From assembly GCA_946497695.1 (NCBI GenBank), contig CAMMLJ010000018.1, positions 1 to 37,526 of the forward strand: 37,526 bases of DNA, read 5' to 3'. Source of the DNA: an uncultured Clostridium sp. (GTDB lineage: Bacteria > Bacillota > Clostridia > TANB77 > CAG-508). Below, piece by piece: positions 11,628 through 19,317 of the stretch. Below the pieces are notes generated by a model. The model saw only the letters and a program-made list of their open reading frames with translations, did no database searches and had not been told where the DNA came from. How positions within the stretch are numbered: the stretch's first letter is position 1; each line of letters begins with the position of its first letter. The translations under genes and the position numbers were made by a program.

Positions 11628-11648
11628 GTATGTTATTAATTAACATAC
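11628..11648 (-). promoter_or_regulatory. Hairpin between ribosome site and start codon of rqcH
   Basis: GTATGTTA (11628-11635) and TAACATAC (11641-11648) form an 8-bp stem with a 5-nt loop, exactly between the SD (complement of 11648-11656) and the ATG at 11618. Folded, it would shorten the SD-ATG spacing from 29 to about 9 nt. Confidence 0.5.
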
Positions 11649-11676
11649 TCTCCTTTCATAATTTATGTTTGGCGTT

Positions 11677-11705
11677 ATTATATTACAAAGTTAATAATAT
11701 AGCAA
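11677..11705 (-). promoter_or_regulatory. Promoter of rqcH
   Basis: On the minus strand TTGCTA (11705-11700), 17-nt spacer, perfect TATAAT (11682-11677). It is back to back with the sigH promoter. Confidence 0.6.
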
Positions 11706-11736
11706 TTAAAAAAATCTTAATAAGCAGTAAAAAGTA

Positions 11737-11766
11737 TTGACATTGTGCGTTTTTTTGACTTATAAT
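11737..11766 (+). promoter_or_regulatory. Promoter of sigH
   Basis: Consensus TTGACA (11737-11742), 18-nt spacer and consensus TATAAT (11761-11766), about 39 nt before the sigH start. This is one of the best sigmaA-type matches in the window. Confidence 0.8.
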
Positions 11767-11804
11767 GTGGCTTAGATATATTAACAGGGGGTTACAATAC
11801 ACTT

Positions 11805-12455
11805 ATGAAATACAGCAATATGTTTTATCCATTCGATTCAAAATACGAACTTATGCAAGATGAAGAAATAATTAATAAGATAAAAGCAGGGGATAAAAGC
11901 GCTCTAAATTACTTAATGGACAAATATAAAGAACTTGTTAATATGAAAGTTAGTAAATATTATATAATAGGTGCAGAAAAAGAAGACATTGTTCAAGAAG
12001 GAATGATTGGATTATATAAAGCTATAAAGAGTTATTCAGAAGATAAAAATACTAGTTTTAAGTCTTTCGCAAATATGTGTATAGAAAGGCAATTAATAAC
12101 AGCAATAAAAACATCAAATAGGCAAAAACATATGCCACTTAATTCATACTTATCATTAAATACCGCAGCATATGATGATGAGGATAATACAGAACTTATG
12201 GACATTTTTAATAATAATACAGTAGAAGACCCATTAGAAACAATTACTAAGAAAGAGTATTATAAAACTGTAGAAAATGTAATAGATAAATCTTTAAGTG
12301 ATTTCGAAAAGCAAGTATTAGCAAGATTTATGAAAGGTGAAAGCTATGTTGATATAGCAAATAAATTAGATGCACCAGTTAAATCTATCGATAATGCTAT
12401 TCAAAGAATAAGAAAAAAAGCAATAAAAAATATCCTAAAAGAAAATAATAATTAA
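11805..12455 (+). CDS. sigH: RNA polymerase sigma factor SigH (sigma-H/Spo0H)
   Basis: SigH directs early stationary-phase and sporulation transcription. The 216-residue protein matches B. subtilis SigH closely: IGAEKEDIVQEGMIGLYKAI in region 2, TSFKSFANMCIERQLITAIK, the SigH-typical NRQKHMPLNSYLSLN, then region 4 with LARFMKGESYVDIANKLDAP and VKSIDNAIQRIRKK. The GGGGG ribosome site is about 13 nt from the ATG, longer than ideal, but no in-frame alternative start lies closer. It stands alone between rqcH and a tRNA, whereas in many Bacillota it precedes rpmG, secE and nusG. Confidence 0.94.
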   Translation: MKYSNMFYPFDSKYELMQDEEIINKIKAGDKSALNYLMDKYKELVNMKVSKYYIIGAEKEDIVQEGMIGLYKAIKSYSEDKNTSFKSFANMCIERQLITAIKTSNRQKHMPLNSYLSLNTAAYDDEDNTELMDIFNNNTVEDPLETITKKEYYKTVENVIDKSLSDFEKQVLARFMKGESYVDIANKLDAPVKSIDNAIQRIRKKAIKNILKENNN

Positions 12456-12510
12456 AATGTGACAGAAACATTTAGTTGTGTGTCTACAGTATAATTTCAA
12501 TTTGTTAACT

Positions 12511-12550
12511 AAGCTGCTGACAAAATAGATGTGTTTTGTTTTGGCAGCTT
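12511..12550 (+). terminator. Hairpin after sigH, possible terminator
   Basis: AAGCTGC (12511-12517) pairs with GCAGCTT (12544-12550), and an inner ACAAAA/TTTTGT helix extends it. The following sequence AACTTATTAAA is not a proper T-tract. It may be a weak terminator between sigH and the tRNA. Confidence 0.35.
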
Positions 12551-12575
12551 AACTTATTAAATAAGCATTAGTTAT

Positions 12576-12651
12576 GCTTCTATAGCTCAGTAGGTAGAGC
12601 GCTTCCATGGTAAGGAAGAGGTCGTCAGTTCGATTCTGACTGGAAGCTCCA
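12576..12651 (+). tRNA. tRNA-Thr(GGT)
   Basis: A 76-nt cloverleaf with acceptor GCTTCTA/TGGAAGC, D arm GCTCAGTAGGTAGAGC, anticodon stem CTTCC/GGAAG with loop ATGGTAA (anticodon GGT), T-loop TTCGATT, discriminator T and encoded CCA. It is a second threonine tRNA in the window, distinct from the CGT one at 112-187. Confidence 0.95.
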
Positions 12652-12734
12652 GAATATAGCTTATTTGTGATGAAAGGTGGAAAAATATAGAATAAGAAAT
12701 AAATATAATTGTACAACGTTTTTTATTCGGAGGT

Positions 12735-13154
12735 TTGTATAGAAAAATTAAAGAGTATGAAATTATGAAAAGTCATACAATTATAGGTAGGGAAACATTA
12801 GAGTCTACATATAGTGATAAACTTTCTAGTGAGGTATTAGAATATGCAAAAGATATCACATTACATCATCACGAAAAATATAATGGTACAGGATATCCGG
12901 AAGGATTAAAAGGCGATGAAATTACAATTATTTCAAGAATTATGGCTATTATAGATGTATATGATGCACTAGCAAATGATAGAGTATACAAAAAAGCAAT
13001 GCTCCCAAAAGAAGTAGAGGAATATATTGTATCACAATCAGGAACTGCATTTGATCCAAAGCTAATAAATGTGTTTTTATTGGCAAAAGATGAATTGGCT
13101 AGAATTAATAAAGAAAACCAAAATAAAGGTTCAAAGTTGAATCATATTTCTTAA
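12735..13154 (+). pseudogene. Truncated HD-GYP domain remnant
   Basis: The 139-codon frame from a TTG at 12735 encodes only the C-terminal part of an HD-GYP phosphodiesterase (cyclic di-GMP hydrolysis): [36 protein letters not shown] (the GYP signature), [21 protein letters not shown] and GTAFDP. The upstream HD pair, the rest of the metal site and any sensor domain are missing; the frame closes at a TAA about 40 nt upstream. A GGAGGT lies only 1 nt before the TTG, so translation from there is unlikely; an ATG at 12765 lacks a good site. It begins 83 nt after tRNA-Thr(GGT). A stand-alone regulatory fragment cannot be excluded. Confidence 0.75.
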
Positions 13155-13255
13155 TTCAATTACAGAAAGAATAAGGATTTACTTGTTGTAGAGATATAAA
13201 ACGAAGAAATTTAGTTAAAAATGACATGAGTAGGTAGGAAAATGCAGTAGTACTC

Positions 13256-13284
13256 TTGAAAGACCATGCTAAATATGTTATATT
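13256..13284 (+). promoter_or_regulatory. Promoter of ychF
   Basis: TTGAAA (13256-13261), 17-nt spacer and TATATT (13279-13284) preceded by TG-n (extended -10), 28 nt before the ychF start. Confidence 0.65.
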
Positions 13285-13311
13285 AGCATATGGAATAAAG
13301 GAGCGATAGAA

Positions 13312-14397
13312 ATGAAAATTGGAATAGTAGGACTTCCTAATGTAGGAAAAAGTACATTATTTAATGCAATAACAAAAGCAGGAGCTGAATGTGCTAATTA
13401 TCCATTTTGTACAATAGAACCTAATATAGGAATGGTACCTGTACCAGATGATAGATTAGATAATTTAGCTAAGATATATGATCCAGAAAAAGTAACACAT
13501 GCTGTAATAGAATTTGTAGATATTGCAGGACTTGTAAAAGGTGCAAGTAAGGGAGAAGGATTAGGAAATAAGTTTTTATCACATATAAGAGAAGTTGATA
13601 GCATATTAGAAGTTGTAAGATGTTTCGAAGATCCAAACATAGTTCATGTTGATGGATCAATAGATCCAATAAGAGACATAGAAACGATTAATTTAGAGCT
13701 TGTTTTTGCAGATTTAGAAACAGTAAATAAAAGATTGGAAAGAGCAAAAAAATTATTAAAAGGAGATAAATCTTATCAAGCAGAAATAGATTTATTAGAG
13801 AAAGTAAAAGAAACATTAGAACAGGGTAGACCAGCCAGAATTCTTGAGCTTTCAGACGAAGAAAAAGAAATTATTAAAGATAGTTTCTTACTTACTATGA
13901 AACCAATATTGTATGTTACAAATGTTTCAGAAAATGAAATATCAGAAGATAATGAATATGTAAAGAAAGTAAGAGAATATGCCAAAAACGAAAATGCTAA
14001 AGTTATAAAATTATGTGTAAAAATAGAAGAAGAATTGTCAGGACTAGAAGATGATGATAAAAAAGAAATGCTAGAAGCTTTAGGAATGGATGAATCTGGA
14101 TTAGATAAAGTTATAAAAGAAAGCTACGATTTGTTAGGCTTAATGTCATTTTTAACGGCAGGTAAACCAGAGGTTAGAGCTTGGACAATAAAAAAGGGAA
14201 CAAAAGCTCCAGAAGCAGCTGGTAAAATCCATTCAGATATACAAAGGGGATTTATTAGAGCAGAAGTCGTTTCATATAATGATTTAATAAGTCTAGGATC
14301 TTTAAATGAGGCTAAAGAAAAAGGATTGGTAAGATCAGAAGGTAAAGATTATATTATGCAAGATGGAGATGTAGTTTTATTTAGATTTAATGTCTAA
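13312..14397 (+). CDS. ychF: Redox-regulated ATPase YchF (OLA1 family)
   Basis: An Obg-related P-loop NTPase that prefers ATP and associates with ribosomes. The 361-residue protein shows GLPNVGKSTLF (7-17), NYPFCTIEPNIG (29-40), switch II DIAGLVKGASKGEGLGNKF (70-88), a YVTNVSENE segment replacing the usual NKxD base-specificity motif as is typical for YchF, a helical arm, and a C-terminal TGS domain with RAWTIKKGTKAPEAAGKIH. The ATG has an AAAGGAGCG site. Monocistronic: it has its own promoter, and another promoter follows it. Confidence 0.96.
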   Translation: MKIGIVGLPNVGKSTLFNAITKAGAECANYPFCTIEPNIGMVPVPDDRLDNLAKIYDPEKVTHAVIEFVDIAGLVKGASKGEGLGNKFLSHIREVDSILEVVRCFEDPNIVHVDGSIDPIRDIETINLELVFADLETVNKRLERAKKLLKGDKSYQAEIDLLEKVKETLEQGRPARILELSDEEKEIIKDSFLLTMKPILYVTNVSENEISEDNEYVKKVREYAKNENAKVIKLCVKIEEELSGLEDDDKKEMLEALGMDESGLDKVIKESYDLLGLMSFLTAGKPEVRAWTIKKGTKAPEAAGKIHSDIQRGFIRAEVVSYNDLISLGSLNEAKEKGLVRSEGKDYIMQDGDVVLFRFNV

Positions 14398-14471
14398 AAT
14401 GCAGAAAAAACGTATTTACCAAACTTTAACATGGAAATTTTTGAAAAAATAAAAATATATGTAAAAAAAAC

Positions 14472-14500
14472 TTGCATTTTATATTAAAGTGTAGTATAAA
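14472..14500 (+). promoter_or_regulatory. Promoter of the LPXTG protein gene
   Basis: TTGCAT (14472-14477), 17-nt spacer and TATAAA (14495-14500), 54 nt before the ATG. Confidence 0.6.
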
Positions 14501-14554
14501 TAATATTAGTATTGAATATAATATTAACAAAAGAGAGAAAAGGTAGGGAAGGAA

Positions 14555-14902
14555 ATGAAAAAAAATAGTTTAATTAAAGGAATTTTATTAGTCATAATTG
14601 TATCAACTGTAATGATGATTACAAGTAGTGTTTATGCATCTGGAGAAACAATAGTATTAACACAAAATACACCAGCAAATAATACTGCAACAGATAATTC
14701 AGCAACAAACAATACAGCAACAAATAGTGCATTAACTTCAACATTAACACCAACAACACCAGCAAATAATACATCAACATTAGAATCAAATTTACCTAAA
14801 ACTGGTATTGCAGATAATACAATAGTTTTTGCAGTAGTAGGTGTTTGCGTAGTTGCCGCAATTTATGCTTACAGAAAAGTAAGAGACTATAAAGGAATTT
14901 AA
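14555..14902 (+). CDS. Small LPXTG-anchored surface protein
   Basis: A 115-residue precursor. It has a signal peptide (1-28, likely cut after VYA), a short Thr/Asn/Ser/Ala-rich region (29-78) with NNTAT-type near-repeats, a sortase signal LPKTG (80-84), a hydrophobic segment (about 89-105) and a positive tail AYRKVRDYKGI. After both cleavages only about 55 residues of low-complexity chain would remain on the wall. It could be a spacer, a glycosylation carrier or a small adhesin; no folded domain is visible. A convergent sortase gene 72 nt away is the obvious partner. The ribosome site is AGGGAAGG. Confidence 0.85.
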   Translation: MKKNSLIKGILLVIIVSTVMMITSSVYASGETIVLTQNTPANNTATDNSATNNTATNSALTSTLTPTTPANNTSTLESNLPKTGIADNTIVFAVVGVCVVAAIYAYRKVRDYKGI

Positions 14903-14958
14903 TTAATTTATATAAATTATTGTTTTATATTTTATTATTGCAATTTAAAGAAATAATT

Positions 14959-14985
14959 AAATGGACTAGTTATGCTAGTCCATTT
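14959..14985. terminator. Bidirectional terminator of the LPXTG/sortase pair
   Basis: AAATGGACTAG (14959-14969) pairs perfectly with CTAGTCCATTT (14975-14985), with T-rich tails on both strands. The stem includes the sortase stop codon (14975-14977), so one hairpin serves both convergent genes. Confidence 0.8.
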
Positions 14986-15571
14986 CTTTTGCTTTTAGAA
15001 TAATTCGTGTTTTATTTTGGTTATTGCAAGTAATTAAAGTTGTTTCTCTTATATTATTAGTATTTTGGCTTAATACAGAAGTATTATTTATTTCTACTTC
15101 AAATTTATCATATATACTATATTCTAAATAATTATTACTTAAATCATAAATGCGAATTATATCACCTATATTAAGCTTATTAATATTGCTAAAGAATTTT
15201 CCGTTGTCATAGTTATGACCAGCAATACAAAGATTTCCGATTTGATTTGGCTCTGGTCCACAAAGTCTACAAGGTGATATTTTTAGCAAATCTTCTGAAC
15301 ATGTTGAAAGAATAGAGTAATTTAAATTTATTTTATCTATAGTAATTTTACCAATTATATGAGAAGAACTATACTGGGAAGTGTTAGTGCTATTACTAGT
15401 AGAATATAGTGATATTGTTTGGTATTTTTCATCTAATTTTTCCGAAAAAGAATATAATTTTTTTTCTCTATTTTTTATAATATAAGAGTAAACTAAACTA
15501 GATAGAATAACTAAAATAAAAAAAACAAATAATATTATAAATATAATTTTATTTTTATGAAATTTATTCAT
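14975..15571 (-). CDS. Sortase (class uncertain, probably D-like)
   Basis: A 198-residue transpeptidase that attaches LPXTG-type proteins to peptidoglycan. It has an N-terminal membrane anchor (9-30), an extracellular linker (about 31-70) and a sortase domain starting GKITIDKINLNYSIL. The catalytic triad is visible: H119 in AGHNY, C182 in TLITCNN and R189 in KTRIILKA. Four extra cysteines (91, 101, 104, 115) close to the active-site histidine are unusual. The 3' end lies in the shared terminator. No Shine-Dalgarno sequence precedes the ATG, so expression may be low or the start misplaced. The likely substrate is the facing LPKTG protein. Confidence 0.88.
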   Translation of the reverse strand: MNKFHKNKIIFIILFVFFILVILSSLVYSYIIKNREKKLYSFSEKLDEKYQTISLYSTSNSTNTSQYSSSHIIGKITIDKINLNYSILSTCSEDLLKISPCRLCGPEPNQIGNLCIAGHNYDNGKFFSNINKLNIGDIIRIYDLSNNYLEYSIYDKFEVEINNTSVLSQNTNNIRETTLITCNNQNKTRIILKAKEMD

Positions 15572-15632
15572 ATTATTATTTTTTGCAAAAAAATATATAA
15601 TATTATAAAATTATTAAAATGTAAAAAATTTG

Positions 15633-15661
15633 TAGACTTTTTTATAAATATAGCTTAAAAT
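15633..15661 (+). promoter_or_regulatory. Candidate promoter of the ppa operon
   Basis: TAGACT (15633-15638), 17-nt spacer and TAAAAT (15656-15661), 24 nt before the ppa start. Confidence 0.45.
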
Positions 15662-15685
15662 AAAGAAAGCATAGGAGGGAATAAT

Positions 15686-16216
15686 ATGAATATATGGCAT
15701 GATATTTCAGCAGATAGAATAAAAAAAGATGATTTTATAGCAGTTGTAGAAATAGAAAAAGGTGGAACAAATAAATATGAATTGGATAAAGCTACAGGAC
15801 TTTTAAGATTAGATAGAGTTTTATATACTTCAACACATTATCCAGCCAATTATGGATTCATACCTAGAACATATGCTGGAGATGGTGATCCATTAGATGT
15901 TTTAGTAATATGCCAAGAAAAAATAGTACCATTAACATTAGTAGAATGTTATCCAATTGGTGTAATGTTAATGACAGATAATGATGATTTAGATGAAAAA
16001 ATAATAGCAATTCCAAAATCAGATCCGTTTTTAAAGAATTGCCAAGATATTAAAAATTTGCCAGATCAATATTCTGCAGAAATCATGCATTTTTTTGAAG
16101 TGTATAAGCAATTAGAAAATAAAAAAACAGAAGTAAAAGAAATGTGTGGAAGAGAAGATGCAGAAAAAATTATAGAAAAATGTATAAATAATTATAATGA
16201 AAAGTTTTTAAGATAA
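15686..16216 (+). CDS. ppa: Inorganic pyrophosphatase (family I)
   Basis: A soluble Mg-dependent pyrophosphatase of 176 residues. The active-site residues known from E. coli PPase can be placed: K30 and E32 in NKYELD, R44, Y56 in PANYGF, D66, D68 and D71 in DGDPLD, then D98, D103 and K105. It is unrelated in fold to the family II enzyme at 8798-9724. It leads an operon with a TPR protein, dpaA and uppP; pyrophosphate removal could favour polyprenyl and cell-wall precursor synthesis, but that link is inferred. The ribosome site is AGGAGGG. Confidence 0.95.
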   Translation: MNIWHDISADRIKKDDFIAVVEIEKGGTNKYELDKATGLLRLDRVLYTSTHYPANYGFIPRTYAGDGDPLDVLVICQEKIVPLTLVECYPIGVMLMTDNDDLDEKIIAIPKSDPFLKNCQDIKNLPDQYSAEIMHFFEVYKQLENKKTEVKEMCGREDAEKIIEKCINNYNEKFLR

Positions 16217-16237
16217 ATAGATTGTGGGGAAAAAGAA

Positions 16238-17440
16238 ATGTTAGAAAGAATTATTTTTAATATATTATCCTTTTCTCTTTTTATAATAATCTTCTTTAAA
16301 ATTATTAGGAAAAATGATACTGCTTATGTTGTACCATTAATATTAGAAGCGTTGGGAATCGCAATTGGACTAATAGAAATTTTAATAGGAAGATTTTTAG
16401 GGACGTATATTAGGGTAATAACATATATATTAGCAATAGTATTACCATTAGCAATAATTTTGCTAGAAAAGTATGGAATTAATTTTTCGGAATGGTTATA
16501 TATTTTTTTGGCAAAATTATGCAGTATATTAAAAAATAGTAAAAAATCAAAACAGTTATTAATGAATTTGATAAATAAATATCCAGAAAGTTATAGTGGG
16601 CATAGGCTATTGGCTCAAACATACGAAAAAGAAGGTGGAATGAGAAAAGCAATAGATGAATATGTTAAAGCTATAGATATTAACAAGAAAGACTATGATT
16701 CATATTATAAAATTTCTGAATTATTAGTAAATTTAGGAAAAAAAGATGAAGCGATACAAATGCTAAATAATTTAATACATATTAAACCTGATTATTACCA
16801 AGCATCAGAGTTATTAGGTCAATTATTATGCGAACAAGAAAACTTTAAAGAGGCAATCAATGTATATATGAATGCTTTAAAATATAATAAAGAAAGTTTT
16901 GAAATATATTATAATTTAGGAATTGCGTATACTAGACTAAATGATTTTCAAAATGCAAAAAATTGTTACGAAAAAGCAGCACAGATAAATGCTTTAAACT
17001 ATAAAGGATATTATAACCTTGGTTTAATATCAATGTTATATGATGATTTAGATGAAGCGGAAAAATATTTTCTAGAAGGAATGAAAGTAGAAGATACCGA
17101 GCCAGAAAGTTGTTATCAATTATCAAGAATATATGTAATAAAAGGAGAGAGAGAAAGAGCTATAAATTATTTAGATAGAGCAATAAATTTAGACAGTTCA
17201 TTTGCAGAAAAAGCAGCAAAAGATTCAGTATTTTTGTCTATAGAAAGATATATACCTAAAAATATTAATAAAATAATAAGAAAAAATACAACTATGACAA
17301 AGCCAGAAATATTAGTAAAACAACATTTAGAAGATACTTATTTGTTAGTTGGGAAAATAAGTAAAAACGAATTGAAAAACATGAATATAGGAAAAGAAAA
17401 AAGCATAAATATACAAAAAGAAGAAAGAGATAATTTATAG
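16238..17440 (+). CDS. Membrane-anchored TPR protein
   Basis: A 400-residue protein with three N-terminal hydrophobic segments (5-21, 31-50, 57-77), a basic linker, and about six tetratricopeptide repeats (115-325), such as GHRLLAQTYEKEGGMRKAID, YNLGIAYTRLNDFQNAKNCY and YNLGLISMLYDDLDEAEKYF. The C-terminal 80 residues are charged and lack repeats. TPRs are protein-binding scaffolds, so it probably assembles a membrane complex with unknown partners. It sits 21 nt after ppa and 10 nt before dpaA in one operon. The ribosome site is GTGGGGA. Confidence 0.85.
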   Translation: MLERIIFNILSFSLFIIIFFKIIRKNDTAYVVPLILEALGIAIGLIEILIGRFLGTYIRVITYILAIVLPLAIILLEKYGINFSEWLYIFLAKLCSILKNSKKSKQLLMNLINKYPESYSGHRLLAQTYEKEGGMRKAIDEYVKAIDINKKDYDSYYKISELLVNLGKKDEAIQMLNNLIHIKPDYYQASELLGQLLCEQENFKEAINVYMNALKYNKESFEIYYNLGIAYTRLNDFQNAKNCYEKAAQINALNYKGYYNLGLISMLYDDLDEAEKYFLEGMKVEDTEPESCYQLSRIYVIKGERERAINYLDRAINLDSSFAEKAAKDSVFLSIERYIPKNINKIIRKNTTMTKPEILVKQHLEDTYLLVGKISKNELKNMNIGKEKSINIQKEERDNL

Positions 17441-17450
17441 GAGGATTATT

Positions 17451-18314
17451 ATGAAAAATATTTCTATTATTGGTGGAGACTTAAGAATTGTAAAACTTGC
17501 AGAAATGCTAAAAGAAGATGGTTATGAAGTTTATACATATGGTTTAGAAAAAGCACAGCTCAATGAAAAAATAGAAAAATGCAATAGTATAGAGGAAGTT
17601 ACAACAAAAGCTGATGTGATTGTTAGTTCAATTCCACTTACAAGTGATGAGATTAATATTAATTCACCTTTTAGTAACAATAAAATAAAAATATCTGAGG
17701 TTGCTCAAAATGTTAAGGGAAAAACCTTTATAGCAGGAAGAATAGAAGATGAATTATATAAAAAATTTGATGATACAAAAGTAATTGATTTATTAAAAAG
17801 AGAAGAATTAACAGTTTTAAATACAATATCTACAGCAGAAGGAGCAATTCAAATTGCTATGGAAGAATCAACTAAAACTTTACATGGTAGTAAAATTTTA
17901 GTGATGGGTTTCGGAAGAGTGAGTAAAATTTTATCAAATATGTTAAAAGGAATAGGTGCAGAAGTATACTGTGAAACGAGAACTACTGTAAATTGTGCTT
18001 GGATAAAAGCATATGGATATAAGCCTATTTTATTAGACGAATTAGATGGCAATTTAGATAAATTTGATATAATAATAAATACAATTCCACATATTATACT
18101 AAATAAAGAAAGGATATCTTTGCTAAAAAGAGACTGTATTATTATAGATATTGCATCAAACCCAGGAGGTGTTGATAGAAAAGCTGCAAAAGAAATAGGA
18201 GTAAAATTAATTTGGGCACTTTCTTTGCCAGGAAGAGTCGCACCTATAACCTCAGCAGAATTTATAAAAGAAACATTAGAAAATATACTAAAAGATATAA
18301 AAACAAATAGCTAA
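17451..18314 (+). CDS. dpaA: Dipicolinate synthase subunit A
   Basis: DpaA (SpoVFA) with DpaB makes dipicolinic acid from dihydroxytetrahydrodipicolinate in the mother cell; the product fills the spore core. The 287-residue protein matches SpoVFA in IIGGDLR (6-12), TISTAEGAIQIAMEES, HGSKILVMGFGRVSKIL (Rossmann nucleotide-binding turn), NTIPHIILN, DIASNPGGVD and LPGRVAP. No dpaB follows; the next gene is uppP. DpaB may be encoded elsewhere. Position between housekeeping genes is odd for a late sporulation gene. The ribosome site is AGGAGG. Confidence 0.88.
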   Translation: MKNISIIGGDLRIVKLAEMLKEDGYEVYTYGLEKAQLNEKIEKCNSIEEVTTKADVIVSSIPLTSDEININSPFSNNKIKISEVAQNVKGKTFIAGRIEDELYKKFDDTKVIDLLKREELTVLNTISTAEGAIQIAMEESTKTLHGSKILVMGFGRVSKILSNMLKGIGAEVYCETRTTVNCAWIKAYGYKPILLDELDGNLDKFDIIINTIPHIILNKERISLLKRDCIIIDIASNPGGVDRKAAKEIGVKLIWALSLPGRVAPITSAEFIKETLENILKDIKTNS

Positions 18315-18328
18315 GGAGAAAAATTAAA

Positions 18329-19123
18329 ATGATGGAAATAACAGTTTTTAGGGCAATAATATTAGGAGCAGTTCAAGGACTTACAGAATTACTCCCAATA
18401 TCAAGTTCAGCACATTTATTTATAATACCATGGTTGTTCAATTGGGGAGAAATAGGTGATTTTGATGTAGCTTTGCATTTTGGAACATTACTTGCTATTG
18501 GAATTTTCTTCTTTAAAGATTGGATAAAATTAATAAGAGGAGGATATGAGCAAGTTGCAAAAAAGAAGAAAACATTTGAGGGAAGAATGTTTTGGTATAT
18601 TGTATTTGCAACAATTCCAGGAGGAATTATAGGATATTTATTAGATCACTATTGCTCAGATATATTAACAAAACCAGAAATTATTGGTTGTGCATTAATT
18701 TTTATGGGAATTATTCTATACATTATAGACAAAAAAGCAAAATCAAAAGTGAAATATGAAGATATGAATTTTAAGCAAACTTTTATAATAGGATTATCAC
18801 AATCATTAGCTTTTATACCTGGAGTTTCTAGGTCAGGAATAACAATGACAACAGCAAGAGCAATGGGAATAGAAAGAGAATCAGCAGCAAGATATTCTTT
18901 TATGTTATCAGCACCAATAGTTTTAGCAGCTACTATATTTAAGTTAAAAGATTTTGTATTTAGTGTACCATTTCTAGTTGGAATATTAGTAAGCTTTTTA
19001 GTTGGAATATTAGTAATAAAATTCTTACTAAAATATTTACAAACCGGAAATTTTAAAGTTTTTGCTGTATATAGAATTATAATAGGTATTATTGTTTTGA
19101 TTGTTTGTATAAACAGAGTATAA
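18329..19123 (+). CDS. uppP: Undecaprenyl-diphosphatase UppP (BacA)
   Basis: Recycles undecaprenyl pyrophosphate to the monophosphate lipid carrier for cell-wall synthesis and gives bacitracin resistance. The 264-residue polytopic protein shows both family motifs: AVQGLTELLPISSSAHL (14-30, with E20) and PGVSRSGITMTTARAMG (164-180, with R168). About eight membrane segments are visible. Start ATG-ATG at 18329 with an AAGGAG site; the second ATG would also work. It is the last gene of the ppa operon, before a strong terminator. Confidence 0.96.
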   Translation: MMEITVFRAIILGAVQGLTELLPISSSAHLFIIPWLFNWGEIGDFDVALHFGTLLAIGIFFFKDWIKLIRGGYEQVAKKKKTFEGRMFWYIVFATIPGGIIGYLLDHYCSDILTKPEIIGCALIFMGIILYIIDKKAKSKVKYEDMNFKQTFIIGLSQSLAFIPGVSRSGITMTTARAMGIERESAARYSFMLSAPIVLAATIFKLKDFVFSVPFLVGILVSFLVGILVIKFLLKYLQTGNFKVFAVYRIIIGIIVLIVCINRV

Positions 19124-19147
19124 GATAGAGAATATCTCTATCTTTTT
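19122..19147 (+). terminator. Terminator of the ppa-TPR-dpaA-uppP operon
   Basis: Perfect 10-bp stem AAGATAGAGA/TCTCTATCTT (19122-19131, 19135-19144) with loop ATA and a T5 tract. The stem starts inside the uppP stop codon. Confidence 0.88.
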
Positions 19148-19247
19148 GTGTTTCTTGTACTTAATTATAATTGTAAAAGAGGAATTAAAGTTTTTTACTA
19201 AAAATATTGTTTTTTTGGTAGATAATAAAAAAAATAATTATAAATTA

Positions 19248-19276
19248 TTGATATTTTAACGATTGTATTGTATGAT
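19248..19276 (+). promoter_or_regulatory. Promoter of the CpaE-like cluster
   Basis: TTGATA (19248-19253), 17-nt spacer and TATGAT (19271-19276), 41 nt before the first ATG of the cluster and after the preceding terminator. Confidence 0.6.
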
Positions 19277-19317
19277 AATAGAGTATAATAAAATCAAGCA
19301 GAAAGGGGTAAAACCTA

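Noticed and set aside
16397..16406. TTTAGGGACG inside the TPR gene as a third palindromic repeat
   Set aside because: No complementary arms flank it and it fits the coding frame; kept only as a note.
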